Of a DNA stretch of 25,523 bases, positions 1 to 7,236 are shown in pieces. Position 1 is the first letter of the stretch; every line of letters begins with the position of its first letter. A model generated the notes under the pieces. The model did no database searches. It had not been told where the DNA came from and saw nothing but the letters and a program-made list of their open reading frames with translations. Source of the DNA: Kineosphaera sp032229625 (lineage in GTDB: Bacteria > Actinomycetota > Actinomycetes > Actinomycetales > Dermatophilaceae); assembly GCA_032229625.1 (NCBI GenBank), contig JAVTVZ010000224.1, positions 1 through 25,523 of the forward strand. The letters run 5' to 3'. Both the position numbers and the translations under genes were made by a program.

Positions 1-26
1 GATCGCGTCAAGGAAGTCTTGACGGC

Positions 27-1457
27 ATGACGACGACTCGACGCCTTCCCCGCTGCCCCGCCCACCCCCCCGTCGACCACGCACCGGCCCACGCACCGGC
101 CCACCGACCGACCCAACGACCGACCCAACGACCGGCCCAGCGACCGACCTGCCGCCGATCCGCGGTCGGTGCACACGCGGCGCCGACTCCGCGGTTGCCG
201 GCGCAGAGCCAGGACTGGGAGGCGTGGATCGCCTACGGGCTCGCGTGGGCGGGCCTCGCCCCGACGTCGGACGGCGGTCGGACGCGCCCCGATGACCAGC
301 AGCTCGATCACCAGGGACTCGATGACCAGCGGCGTGTGGATCGGTGGGCCGCCCCGGCTCGGACCCGCCCTCGGACCCCGGGCTTCGACGAGCGCGCGAG
401 CGCGGCCCGGCGCCTGCGGCTCGTCGGCTATCGCGAGGACGAGCCGGGACCCCGCTGGCAGCGGCTCTTCGAGGCGACGTGGCCGGCCTACCGGGCGTGG
501 TACTGCCACGAGGGCCTCGCCGCGCGACCCACCGTGCGCGAGGCGGTGGGCGCGCTGCGCGAGCACATGCCCGAGCTGGTCCCCACCTACGAGCGGCTCG
601 TCGCGCTGACCGGCGACGACCCGGTCGCGGCGGCGATGCTGACGATGTGGCGGGCGCCGCTCTTCGCCACCGGCTGCTCCCAGGTCGTCGTGTCCGGCGC
701 GGAGCCGGTGCTCGCGCGCAACTACGACTACGACCCGGCGCTCTTCGAGGGGGTCGTGGCGTCCACCGGCTACGGCGGGCGGCGGGTGCTCGGCACGAGC
801 GACATGCTGTGGGGGCTGCTCGACGGCATGAATCGCCGCGAGGGCGGACGGGGCGGGCTCGCGGTGAGCCTGACCTACGGCGGGCGACGCACCCCGCGCG
901 ACGCCGCGCCGGGCTTCGCGATCCCGCTCGTGCTGCGCGCGCTGCTGCAGACGTGTGACGACGTCGACAGCGCAGTGGCGCGGCTGCGCCGGGTGCCGGT
1001 CGCCCAGGCGTACAACCTCGCCCTCGTCGACTGCCGCGGCGGGCATGCCTCGGTCTTCGTCGCTCCCGGCCAGACCCCGATCGTGTCGCGGCTGGCCGTC
1101 ACGACGAACCACCGCCTCGACGTCGTCGAGGACCACGCCGGCGCCGAGCGCCTCGACAGCCTCGGGCGCCAGCGGGCGCTGCAACACTGCCTCGCGAGCG
1201 TGGGGTCGGCAGATCGGCCCGCAGCCGGGGCCGGCGACGCGGGTGCGCGTCTCGCCGAGGCGCTGACCCGGCCGCCACTGCGGCGGGCGGACTACGACGC
1301 AGGCTTCGGCACCCTCTACACCGCGGTGTATCGGCCCGCGCTCGGCACGCTCACCTACCATTGGCCGGACGCGCGGTGGGAGCGCGGCTTCGAGGGCGGC
1401 GCGGACGAGGAGAGCGAGTTCGAGACATGGGTGAGCCAGGACCGAGCGATCCGCTGA
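27..1457 (+). CDS. C45-family autoproteolytic acyltransferase/hydrolase
   Basis: This 476-residue protein resembles the acyl-CoA:6-aminopenicillanate acyltransferase (peptidase C45) group of Ntn hydrolases. Members are made as a proenzyme that cuts itself before a cysteine, which then becomes the N-terminal nucleophile. Seen here: FATGCSQ with Gly216-Cys217 as the likely cut site, followed by LARNYDYDP and GTSDMLWGLLDGMN, the usual order in the family. Residues 1 to about 125 are low-complexity (Pro/Thr/Arg/His-rich 12-bp repeats, then an Asp/Gln-rich part) and are probably disordered; the folded part begins near RLRLVGYRED. An AAGGA lies 12 nt before this ATG, so I kept it, but a start further inside is possible. 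The substrate cannot be told from sequence. Beta-lactam synthesis is not implied, since most bacterial homologues are uncharacterised amide hydrolases. The 3' end overlaps the next gene by 31 nt. Confidence 0.8.
   Translation: MTTTRRLPRCPAHPPVDHAPAHAPAHRPTQRPTQRPAQRPTCRRSAVGAHAAPTPRLPAQSQDWEAWIAYGLAWAGLAPTSDGGRTRPDDQQLDHQGLDDQRRVDRWAAPARTRPRTPGFDERASAARRLRLVGYREDEPGPRWQRLFEATWPAYRAWYCHEGLAARPTVREAVGALREHMPELVPTYERLVALTGDDPVAAAMLTMWRAPLFATGCSQVVVSGAEPVLARNYDYDPALFEGVVASTGYGGRRVLGTSDMLWGLLDGMNRREGGRGGLAVSLTYGGRRTPRDAAPGFAIPLVLRALLQTCDDVDSAVARLRRVPVAQAYNLALVDCRGGHASVFVAPGQTPIVSRLAVTTNHRLDVVEDHAGAERLDSLGRQRALQHCLASVGSADRPAAGAGDAGARLAEALTRPPLRRADYDAGFGTLYTAVYRPALGTLTYHWPDARWERGFEGGADEESEFETWVSQDRAIR
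81..149 (+). repeat. 12-bp tandem repeats in the C45 gene
   Basis: Two copies of a 12-bp unit (GCACCGGCCCAC) at 81-104 are followed by about 3.75 copies of a related 12-bp unit (CGACCGACCCAA-like) at 105-149. They encode APAH and RPTQ-type tetrapeptide repeats. The unit is a multiple of 3, so copy-number change would keep the frame. Confidence 0.85.
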
Positions 1458-1834
1458 CCTCGCCGGCGACCCGCAGCGCCACCCCCGCGGAGCCGATCGG
1501 GGCGGGCTCCCTCGAGACGGGGCCCGTCGAGGCGGGGCCCGTCGGGACGGGGCCCGTCGGCGCGGGGTCGGGCGGCGCAGGGTCGGGCGGCGCGGGGTCG
1601 GGCGGCGCGGGGTCGGTCGAGGTGGGCGCCCTCGCGCGCGAGGCCGGGGAGCGGATCGCGGCGCTGGCCACCAGCCCCGATCCCGACGCGTTCGCCGCCC
1701 TGCTCAGCCTGTCCGAGCAGGTCGGTGTCGCGCTCGGCGCCTCCGCCCGCACGCTCGCCACCCACGGCTCGTGGAGCCAGGTCGCCGAGCATGCGGGCAC
1801 GACCAGGCAGGCCGCCTGGGCGCGCTGGCACTGA
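1427..1834 (+). CDS. Small protein with a C-terminal HTH-like segment and Gly/Ser repeat
   Basis: A 135-residue protein of a type seen in actinobacteria, without a firm function. The N-terminal half is a low-complexity pentapeptide repeat (GPVEA, GPVGT, GSGGA x3), roughly residues 32-63. The C-terminal half is helical and ends in SWSQVAEHAGTTRQAAWARWH, which resembles a helix-turn-helix and would suit a small DNA-binding protein. I chose the ATG at 1427 because a GAGGAG lies about 14 nt upstream and the family-like part starts well after it; the frame stays open upstream, inside the C45 gene. The gene overlaps the C45 stop by 31 nt, so the two are probably co-expressed. DNA binding is inferred from the helix pattern only. 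Confidence 0.6.
   Translation: MGEPGPSDPLTSPATRSATPAEPIGAGSLETGPVEAGPVGTGPVGAGSGGAGSGGAGSGGAGSVEVGALAREAGERIAALATSPDPDAFAALLSLSEQVGVALGASARTLATHGSWSQVAEHAGTTRQAAWARWH
1520..1620 (+). repeat. 15-bp tandem repeats in the HTH-like gene
   Basis: About seven 15-bp units, in two flavours (GGGCCCGTCGRGRCG-like, then GGGTCGGGCGGCGCG-like). They encode GPVxx and GSGGA pentapeptides. The unit length keeps the reading frame. Confidence 0.85.
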
Positions 1835-1842
1835 CCGCGCCC

Positions 1843-1876
1843 CCTTGACCCCGCACCCCTGACCCCGCACCCCTGA
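1843..1876. repeat. 14-bp tandem repeat between convergent genes
   Basis: TTGACCCCGCACCCC is followed by TGACCCCGCACCCC and TGAC: a 14-bp unit, not a multiple of 3, in the 75-bp space between the HTH-like gene and the M14 gene that face each other. I see no clear terminator stem here. Confidence 0.7.
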
Positions 1877-1909
1877 CGGCTCGCCCCGCGCAGCGGCGCC
1901 CCGGCGGGC

Positions 1910-3414
1910 TCAGTGCCGAGCCGCGACCCGCTTCAGCGCGACGACGTTGGCCTTCATCAGCGAGGCGGAGACCGGGCGCGGCAGCTCGACGGTCAGCGAC
2001 ACGATGTCGGGGTATCGCGTGCCCAGCCACGTCGCGGTGCTGCCCGGATAGGCGGGCAGGACCTTGACGGGCATCCCCGTGATCCGCGCATACTGCGTCG
2101 CCCACGGCCCGCCGCGCCCCGCGTAGTCGACGCAGTTGATCGCCTGGTGGTAGGTGACGAAGGCCGTCGGCCGCACGCTGCGCACGAGGTCGCGCAGCGC
2201 GACCGACTCCGGCTCGCTCAGCGCCCCCGGACCCGGGTAGTAGACGTCGCCCCGCTTGTGGGCGCGCTTCCAGCCGATGGAGTTGCGGTTGAGGTCGACG
2301 CCGCGGGCGTTGTGCCGCGTGTCGGCGGCGGCGCCGTCCGGGTTCGGGTGCCGATAGAGCACGTAGGCGACGCCCGCGGGCGGCGCGGACTTCGCGACGG
2401 CGTCGACGATCGGCACCCCCTCGCACTCGTTGCCATGGACGCAGCCGAGCACGACGACCCGACGCCGGGCGGTCGCCAGATCGCCGATGACCTGCACCGT
2501 CAGCGGGCGGCCCTGCACGGACCGGCCGATCGTCGTGCGGCCGGTGCCGAGCCGGAGCCGGGGCCGCAGCAGCCGCTCCGTCGCCTCGTCGACGACGCCG
2601 GTGACGGGCACCTTGTTGCGCTTCTGGAAGGACTTGACGCGGGCCGTCGTCTCCGGGCCGAAGTAGACGGCCGGGGCGCCCGAGCGTGCCGCCTTGCCGT
2701 GGTTGCGCACCTCCGAGGCGCGCAGCGCGGTGTCGATGCTCGCCACGATCGCCCCGACGCTGCCGGGCCGAGCGACGACATCGCCGTCGGCAGTCGCAGT
2801 GGTCGCGCGCGCCGCGTGTGACGCAGTCGTCGCGCCGGCCGCAGTGGCCGGGCCGGACGCAGTNNNNNNNNNNNNNNNNNNNNNNNNNNNNNNNNNNNNN
2901 NNNNNNNNNNNNNNNNNNNNNNNNNNNNNNNNNNNNNNNNNNNNNNNNNNNNNNNNNNNNNNNGCGCCGCGTGTGACGCAGTCGTCGCGCCGGCCGCAGT
3001 GGCCGGGCCGGACGCAGTGGCCGGGCCGGACGCAGTCCTCGCGCCGGACGCAGTCCTCGCGCCCGCCGCAGTGGTCGGGCCGGACGCAGTCGTCGCGCCG
3101 GCCGCAGTCCTCGCGCCCGCCGCAGCGGTCACGCTTGCCGCAGCGGTCATGGCCGTCGCCGACGACGGCCCGGCGGCGGGGGGTGGCCCCGCCCAGGCCT
3201 GCGCAGGGGCGGCCCCGACGCCGGCCGCAGCCAGCGCCAGCCCGAGCGCGCCGCGCAGGGCCGCTGCGCCACCGCGGACCGTCGTGGTGGCCCCGGCGCG
3301 GTGGGGTCTCGGGTCGTCGGCGCGGCGCCTGCTCATGTCGCCGGCAGCGACGCGGTCGGGCCGTGGCTGCGCCACGAAGGCAGGCAGGAGGGCAGGCAGG
3401 TGGGCGCGAGTCAT
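1910..3414 (-). CDS. Secreted M14 zinc peptidase with peptidoglycan-binding domain (interrupted by assembly gap)
   Basis: Order from the N-terminus: signal peptide (core GALGLALAAAGVGAAPAQAWA, cut near residue 75), a Thr/Ala/Gly-rich hexapeptide-repeat linker, a PG_binding_1-like domain (VYFGPETTARVKSFQKRNK), then an M14 carboxypeptidase domain. Zinc ligands are HGNE and the His of TYHQAI. The substrate-binding HNARGVDLNRN and the catalytic Glu of LTVELP are present, and YRHPNPDGA resembles murein-peptide amidase MpaA. The likely role is trimming cell-wall peptides outside the membrane. The 100 N at 2864-2963 break the frame. Dropping the duplicated 55 bp plus the Ns (155 bp) gives one open frame of 449 residues. 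The start ATG at 3414 has AAGGGA 9 nt upstream; ATG 3336 would give a more usual signal-peptide length. The cbiD promoter region is shared. Confidence 0.82.
2795..3150 (-). repeat. 18-bp tandem repeats in the M14 linker, containing the gap
   Basis: Units of 18 bp (plus-strand GTGGCCGGGCCGGACGCA, GTCCTCGCGCCGGACGCA, GTCGTCGCGCCGGCCGCA and variants) encode hexapeptides such as TASGPA, TASGAR and TAAGAT. The true copy number is unknown because the scaffold gap lies inside the array. Confidence 0.85.
2864..2963. other. Assembly gap (100 N) with identical 55-bp flanks
   Basis: Exactly 100 N, a standard placeholder length. The 55 bases just before it (2809-2863) are identical to the 55 just after it (2964-3018), and the identity runs right up to the Ns on both sides. 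Confidence 0.97.
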
Positions 3415-3458
3415 CGGAGCGGGTCCCTTCAGCTGACCGGACAGGTCCCCCCGGAGCG

Positions 3459-3471
3459 ATGGTGACACCAT
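3459..3471. promoter_or_regulatory. 13-bp palindrome upstream of cbiD
   Basis: ATGGTG-A-CACCAT has perfect 6-bp arms. It ends 6 nt before the cbiD start, in the 63-bp space between the divergent M14 and cbiD genes. It may be an operator, or chance; no known regulator can be assigned. Confidence 0.25.
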
Positions 3472-3477
3472 GACCCG

Positions 3478-4761
3478 ATGAGCCCGACCGCGTCGACCGA
3501 CACGCCGCACCCCCCCGCCGATGAGGGTCAGCCTCGAGGTGGTCGCTCAGCTGCGTTGGCCCACACCGGACTTCGCCCGGGATGGACGACCGGTGCGTGT
3601 GCGACGGCTGCGGCGACGTCGGCCTACACGGCGTTGCTGACCGCAGATTTCCCCGATCCGGTGACGATCACGCTGCCCAAGGGGCAGACGCCGGCCTTCG
3701 CGCTCACCGCCGAGGCGCTGGGCGTCGACGGCGACTCGCCGGCCGACGGCGATGCCCCGGACATCGACGCACCGGGCTCCGACGCACCGGGCTCCGACGC
3801 ACCGGGCTCCGACGCGCCGGCCTCCGACGCCGACCCGGCCGACCCTGATCGCACACATCAGTGGGCGATGGCGGCGGTCACGAAGGACGCCGGCGACGAC
3901 CCTGACGTCACGCACGGAGCGGTGATCCGGGTCGTCGTGCGGCGGGGCGCGCCGGGCACGGGGGTGCGGTTCGCGGCCGGGCCGGGGGTGGGCACGGTGA
4001 CCCTGCCGGGGCTGCCGCTCGCGGTCGGCGAGCCGGCGATCAACCCGGTGCCGCGTCGGCTGATCACCGAGCACCTCCACGGCGTCGCCGCCACGCACGG
4101 CGTGCCGCCGGACGTGCTGGTCACCGTCGGCATCGACGACGGCGAGGAGATCGCCACCCACACCTGGAACCCGCGCCTGGGCATCCTGGGTGGCCTGTCG
4201 GTGCTCGGCACGACCGGGATCGTCGTCCCCTACTCGTGCGCGGCCTGGATCGACTCCATCCATCGCGGCATCGACGTGGCGCGCGCGCTGGGCCACGCGC
4301 ACGTCGCGGGCTGCACGGGATCGACGAGCGAGCGCGTCGTCACGCAGTTGTATCAGCTGCCCGAGACAAGCCTGCTCGACATGGGCGACTTCGCCGGCGC
4401 GGTCCTCAAGCACCTGCGGCGGCACCCGGTGCCGCGCCTGACGATCTGCGGGGGTTTCGCCAAGCTCAGCAAGCTCGCCGCCGGCCATCTCGACCTGCAC
4501 TCGGGGCGCTCGCAGGTGGACCTGGCGCTGCTCGCGCGGCTGGCCCGCGACGCCGGAGGCGACGAGGCCCTCGTCGAGCAGATCGGTGCGGCGACGACCG
4601 GGCTCGGGGCGCTCCAACTCGCCCAGGCCGCCGGGATCCCGTTGGGTGACACCGTCGCCCGCGCCGCCCGCGACGAGGCCCAGGCCGTGCTGCGCGACGC
4701 CGACGTCACCGTCGATGTCGTCTGCATCGATCGGGGCGGCACGGTCGTCGGCCGCAGCTGA
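3478..4761 (+). CDS. cbiD: Cobalt-precorrin-5B (C1)-methyltransferase CbiD
   Basis: CbiD adds a methyl group from SAM at C1 of the corrin ring precursor in cobalamin synthesis. Seen here: the N-terminal signature GLRPGWTTGACATAA (about 31-45), the glycine-rich GILGGLSVLGTTGIVVPYS (about 235-253) followed by CAAWIDSI, and GDFAG; all are diagnostic. The protein has 427 residues against a usual 350-390. The extra length is an Asp-rich insert at about 84-125, partly made of four 15-bp repeats (APGSD units), in a loop after the first beta-rich segment. The start at 3478 has a GGAG about 21 nt upstream, further than ideal; it is not certain. cbiD stands alone on the plus strand and converges with cobM. 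No cobalamin riboswitch is visible in the short upstream space. Confidence 0.95.
   Translation: MSPTASTDTPHPPADEGQPRGGRSAALAHTGLRPGWTTGACATAAATSAYTALLTADFPDPVTITLPKGQTPAFALTAEALGVDGDSPADGDAPDIDAPGSDAPGSDAPGSDAPASDADPADPDRTHQWAMAAVTKDAGDDPDVTHGAVIRVVVRRGAPGTGVRFAAGPGVGTVTLPGLPLAVGEPAINPVPRRLITEHLHGVAATHGVPPDVLVTVGIDDGEEIATHTWNPRLGILGGLSVLGTTGIVVPYSCAAWIDSIHRGIDVARALGHAHVAGCTGSTSERVVTQLYQLPETSLLDMGDFAGAVLKHLRRHPVPRLTICGGFAKLSKLAAGHLDLHSGRSQVDLALLARLARDAGGDEALVEQIGAATTGLGALQLAQAAGIPLGDTVARAARDEAQAVLRDADVTVDVVCIDRGGTVVGRS
3769..3828 (+). repeat. 15-bp tandem repeats inside cbiD
   Basis: Three exact copies of GCACCGGGCTCCGAC (3769-3813) and one variant (3814-3828) encode APGSD x3 and APASD. They sit in the family-atypical acidic insert. 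Confidence 0.92.
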
Positions 4762-4872
4762 CCGCACCGCCGTCGGCGCGGCCGCTCGTCACGGCCTCGA
4801 TGCCCCCCAGATCCGCCCGAGCCGTGACGTGCCGTCGTCCACGACAGGCCGTGCGACGGGCCGTGCGACCGG

Positions 4873-4981
4873 ACGTAGCGCAGTTTCGACGATGTCGACG
4901 CACCCGACGGCGCGCCCTCAGGCCCCTGAGCTGGGAATTCTCAATGCGCAACACCTCGACATCGTCGAAACTGCGCAACGT
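4873..4981. repeat. Large inverted repeat between cbiD and cobM
   Basis: Arms 4873-4898 and 4956-4981 are reverse complements at 25 of 26 positions; the inner 21 (4878-4898 against 4956-4976) match perfectly. The 57-nt loop holds a small hairpin, CTCAG-GCCC-CTGAG (4917-4930). The right arm is preceded by a partial repeat of its own end (TGCGCAAC at 4945-4952 and 4972-4979). It fills most of the 322-bp space between the converging cbiD and cobM stops, where nothing else is visible. It could be a bidirectional terminator, a REP-like or MITE-like repeat, or a protein-binding site. The arms are much longer than an ordinary terminator, and no T-run follows. Confidence 0.85.
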
Positions 4982-5083
4982 GCACCGGGCCCGCCCACCG
5001 GGCCGCCCATCAGCCGCCCGTGAGCGGCACAGGAGGCACAAGAGGCACACACAGGCAGCCACCCGCCCCGCGCGGCGGTCGGG

Positions 5084-5857
5084 TCAGTCGGATCCGGCGC
5101 CGCTCGCGGCGCAGTCGTGCCGCTCCCGCAGGGGCGAATACAGGTGGCTGTCGGGGAACGACTGCGCCGCGAGCACGCGCCCCACGAGGATGACGGCGCT
5201 GCGCCGCAGCCCGGCGTCGCGCACCTGGTCGGCGATGTCCGCCAGGGTGCCGCGCAGCACGACCTCCCGCTCCTGGCTGGCATAGGCCACGACCGCGGCC
5301 GGGCAGTCGGACCCGTAGATCGGCGCGAGCCTCTCGGCGACCTCGTCGGCGGCCTGCGTCGCCAGGTGCAGCACGAGCAGCGCACCCGTCGCCGCGAAGG
5401 CCTCGAGCTGCTCCCCCGCCGGCATCGGCGTCGCGCGCCGCGCATAGCGCGTCAGCACGACCGACTGCCCGAGGGTCGGCACGGTCAGCTCGCGCCGCAG
5501 CGACGCCGCCGCGGCCGCGAAGGCCGGCACACCGGGCACGAGCTCGTAGTCGATGCCGAGGGCGTCGAGCCGCCGCAGCTGCTCGGCGACCGCGCTGTAG
5601 ATCGACAGGTCACCGGACTGCAGGCGCGCCACGTCGTGACCGGCGGCGTGCGCGCGCTGCAGCTGCGCGACGATCTCGTCGAGCGTGAGGTCGGCGGTGT
5701 CGACGAGCCGTGCGTCCGGCGCGGCGTGGGCGAGCAGCTCCGGCGGCACCAGCGCCCCGGCATACAGGATGACGGGGCAGGTCTGCACGAGTCGTTGGCC
5801 GCGCACGGTGATGAGGTCCGCGGCGCCGGGCCCGGCCCCGATGAAGTAGACGGTCAC
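5084..5857 (-). CDS. cobM: Precorrin-4 C11-methyltransferase CobM/CbiF
   Basis: A 257-residue SAM-dependent tetrapyrrole methylase that methylates C11 in corrin ring synthesis. Seen here: the N-terminal YFIGAGPGAADLITVRG, CPVILYAGALVP, LQSGDLSIYSAVAEQ and ELVPGVPAFAAAAA, which are the expected SAM- and substrate-binding loops in order. The GTG start at 5857 is well supported by AGGAGG with 6 nt spacing. It overlaps the cobL stop by 4 nt (GTGA), so translation is probably coupled. It is the last gene of tetR-cobL-cobM and converges with cbiD. The length is normal for the family. Confidence 0.93.
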   Translation of the reverse strand: MTVYFIGAGPGAADLITVRGQRLVQTCPVILYAGALVPPELLAHAAPDARLVDTADLTLDEIVAQLQRAHAAGHDVARLQSGDLSIYSAVAEQLRRLDALGIDYELVPGVPAFAAAAASLRRELTVPTLGQSVVLTRYARRATPMPAGEQLEAFAATGALLVLHLATQAADEVAERLAPIYGSDCPAAVVAYASQEREVVLRGTLADIADQVRDAGLRRSAVILVGRVLAAQSFPDSHLYSPLRERHDCAASGAGSD

Positions 5858-7236
5858 GCGGGTCCTCCTGGGGTGACGCGCGGCCGATCGGGCTGCGCGT
5901 CGACATGGTCGGCATCGGTCGGGTGGGCGTCGGTCGGGTCGGCATCGCTTGGGTGGGCATCGCTCGGGTCGGGATCGGTCGGGTCGGCGTCGCGGACGAC
6001 GCTCCACTGCGTCACGGGCCGGGCGGGCACCCAGCCGGTGAAACCACCGATGGGTTCGGCGCGGGAGACCTCGAGCCGGGTCAGTCGCCCGCCGTGCCGC
6101 TCGTGCAGCCGCACGAGCAGCGCCTCGGATTCCAGGGTCACGGTGTTGGCGACGAAGCGTCCGCCCGGGCGCAGCGCGCGCCAGCACGCCTCGAAGACCC
6201 CCGGCGCACCCAGTCCGCCGCCGACGAAGACCGCGTCCGGCCGGCCGCCGAGCTCGCCGATCGCCTCGGGCGCGGCTCCCCGCACGACGCGCAGCCCGGG
6301 CACGCCCAGGGCGGCGGCGTTGCGCTCGATCCGCGCCGCGCGGTCCTCGCGACGCTCCAGCGCCGCGGCCCGGCAGGTGCGGTGGGCGCGCATCCACTCG
6401 ATGCCGATGGTGCCGGTGCCGCCGCCGATGTCCCACAGCAGCTCTCCGGGGGCGGGCGCGAGCGCGGCGAGCGTCAGGGCGCGGACCTCCCATTTCGTCA
6501 GCTGCCCGTCGCTGTCGTAGGCGTCGTCGGGCAGCCCGGGCACGAGGTGCAGCGGCGCGCGGTGCTCGGCCGGCGGCGCCTTCTCGTGGCCTGCCACGTC
6601 GATGGCGACGATGTTGAGGGGTGATCCGGGCTCGGGGTGCTCGCTCGCCCACCTCGCGGCGCGGCCGGTGACCTGCGTCTGCTCGGGCCCGCCGAGGTCG
6701 GCGAGCACCGTCATCCGGCTCGCGGGGTGGCCGCGCGCCACGAGCAGGGCCGCGACCTGCGCGGGGGTCTGGGCCCCGGAGGAGAGCACGAGGATCCGCC
6801 GCCCCGGATAGAGCAGCGCGGCGAGGGTCCGCACGTCGCGCCCGACCGCAGAGACGACGTCGACGTCCTCGACCGGCCACCGCAGCTGGGCGCACGCCAG
6901 CGCGATCGACGAGGGGTGGCTGTGCACGAGAAGTGGGCGATCCCCGACGTGTCGGGCCACCAACCTCCCGATCCCGTAGTGCAGCGGGTCGCCCGAGGCG
7001 AGCACCGCCAGAGCCGCGTCGGCGTGCCGGGCGAGGAGCCCGGGCACCGCGGGCGGCAGCGGCGAGGGCCACGGCACCCGGGTCGCGGTGACGTCGGCGG
7101 GCAGCAGGTCGAGCTGGCGCCCGGCCCCGATGATGACGTCTGCGCAGGTCAGGGCGCCGCGGGCGGCGTCGGTCAGTCCGGCCCAACCGTCGGCGCCGAT
7201 CCCGACGAGGTGCAGCGGTCGAGGCGCCGTGGTCAC
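5854..7236 (-). CDS. cobL: Precorrin-6Y C5,15-methyltransferase, CbiE-CbiT fusion (CobL)
   Basis: A bifunctional methylase that methylates C5 and C15 of precorrin-6Y and decarboxylates the C12 acetate side chain. Residues 1 to about 215 form the CbiE tetrapyrrole-methylase domain (LHLVGIGADGW, LASGDPLHYGIG, HSHPSSIALACAQL). Residues 236 to about 415 form the CbiT domain, with the SAM motif LLWDIGGGTGTIGIEW (267-282). Residues 417-460 are an Asp/His/Pro-rich repeat tail not expected in the family. The GTG start at 7236 overlaps the tetR stop as GTGA and gives the normal N-terminus; open frame further upstream has no family similarity. The downstream overlap with cobM is also GTGA. Confidence 0.92.
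   Translation of the reverse strand: MTTAPRPLHLVGIGADGWAGLTDAARGALTCADVIIGAGRQLDLLPADVTATRVPWPSPLPPAVPGLLARHADAALAVLASGDPLHYGIGRLVARHVGDRPLLVHSHPSSIALACAQLRWPVEDVDVVSAVGRDVRTLAALLYPGRRILVLSSGAQTPAQVAALLVARGHPASRMTVLADLGGPEQTQVTGRAARWASEHPEPGSPLNIVAIDVAGHEKAPPAEHRAPLHLVPGLPDDAYDSDGQLTKWEVRALTLAALAPAPGELLWDIGGGTGTIGIEWMRAHRTCRAAALERREDRAARIERNAAALGVPGLRVVRGAAPEAIGELGGRPDAVFVGGGLGAPGVFEACWRALRPGGRFVANTVTLESEALLVRLHERHGGRLTRLEVSRAEPIGGFTGWVPARPVTQWSVVRDADPTDPDPSDAHPSDADPTDAHPTDADHVDAQPDRPRVTPGGPA
5905..5994 (-). repeat. 15-bp tandem repeats encoding the acidic tail of CobL
   Basis: About five to six imperfect 15-bp units (plus-strand GGGTSGGCATCGSTY-like) encode DADPT, DPDPS, DAHPS, DADPT and DAHPT. 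The unit keeps the frame, and the array lies just before the stop. Confidence 0.85.

Noticed and set aside
27..1457. Beta-lactam biosynthesis gene
   Set aside because: The C45 family resemblance is to penicillin acyltransferase, but no other beta-lactam gene is nearby and most bacterial members are unrelated in role.
2795..3150. CRISPR-like array in the M14 linker
   Set aside because: The 18-bp units are directly adjacent without spacers and encode a regular hexapeptide repeat.
2500..3510. Frameshift or pseudogene in the M14 peptidase
   Set aside because: The frame change comes from the 100-N placeholder plus the duplicated 55 bp; taking out 155 bp restores the frame, and all catalytic residues are present.
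4762..5083. A possible insertion sequence or gene in the cbiD-cobM space
   Set aside because: There is no transposase, and open frames here have no protein character; only the inverted repeat is visible.
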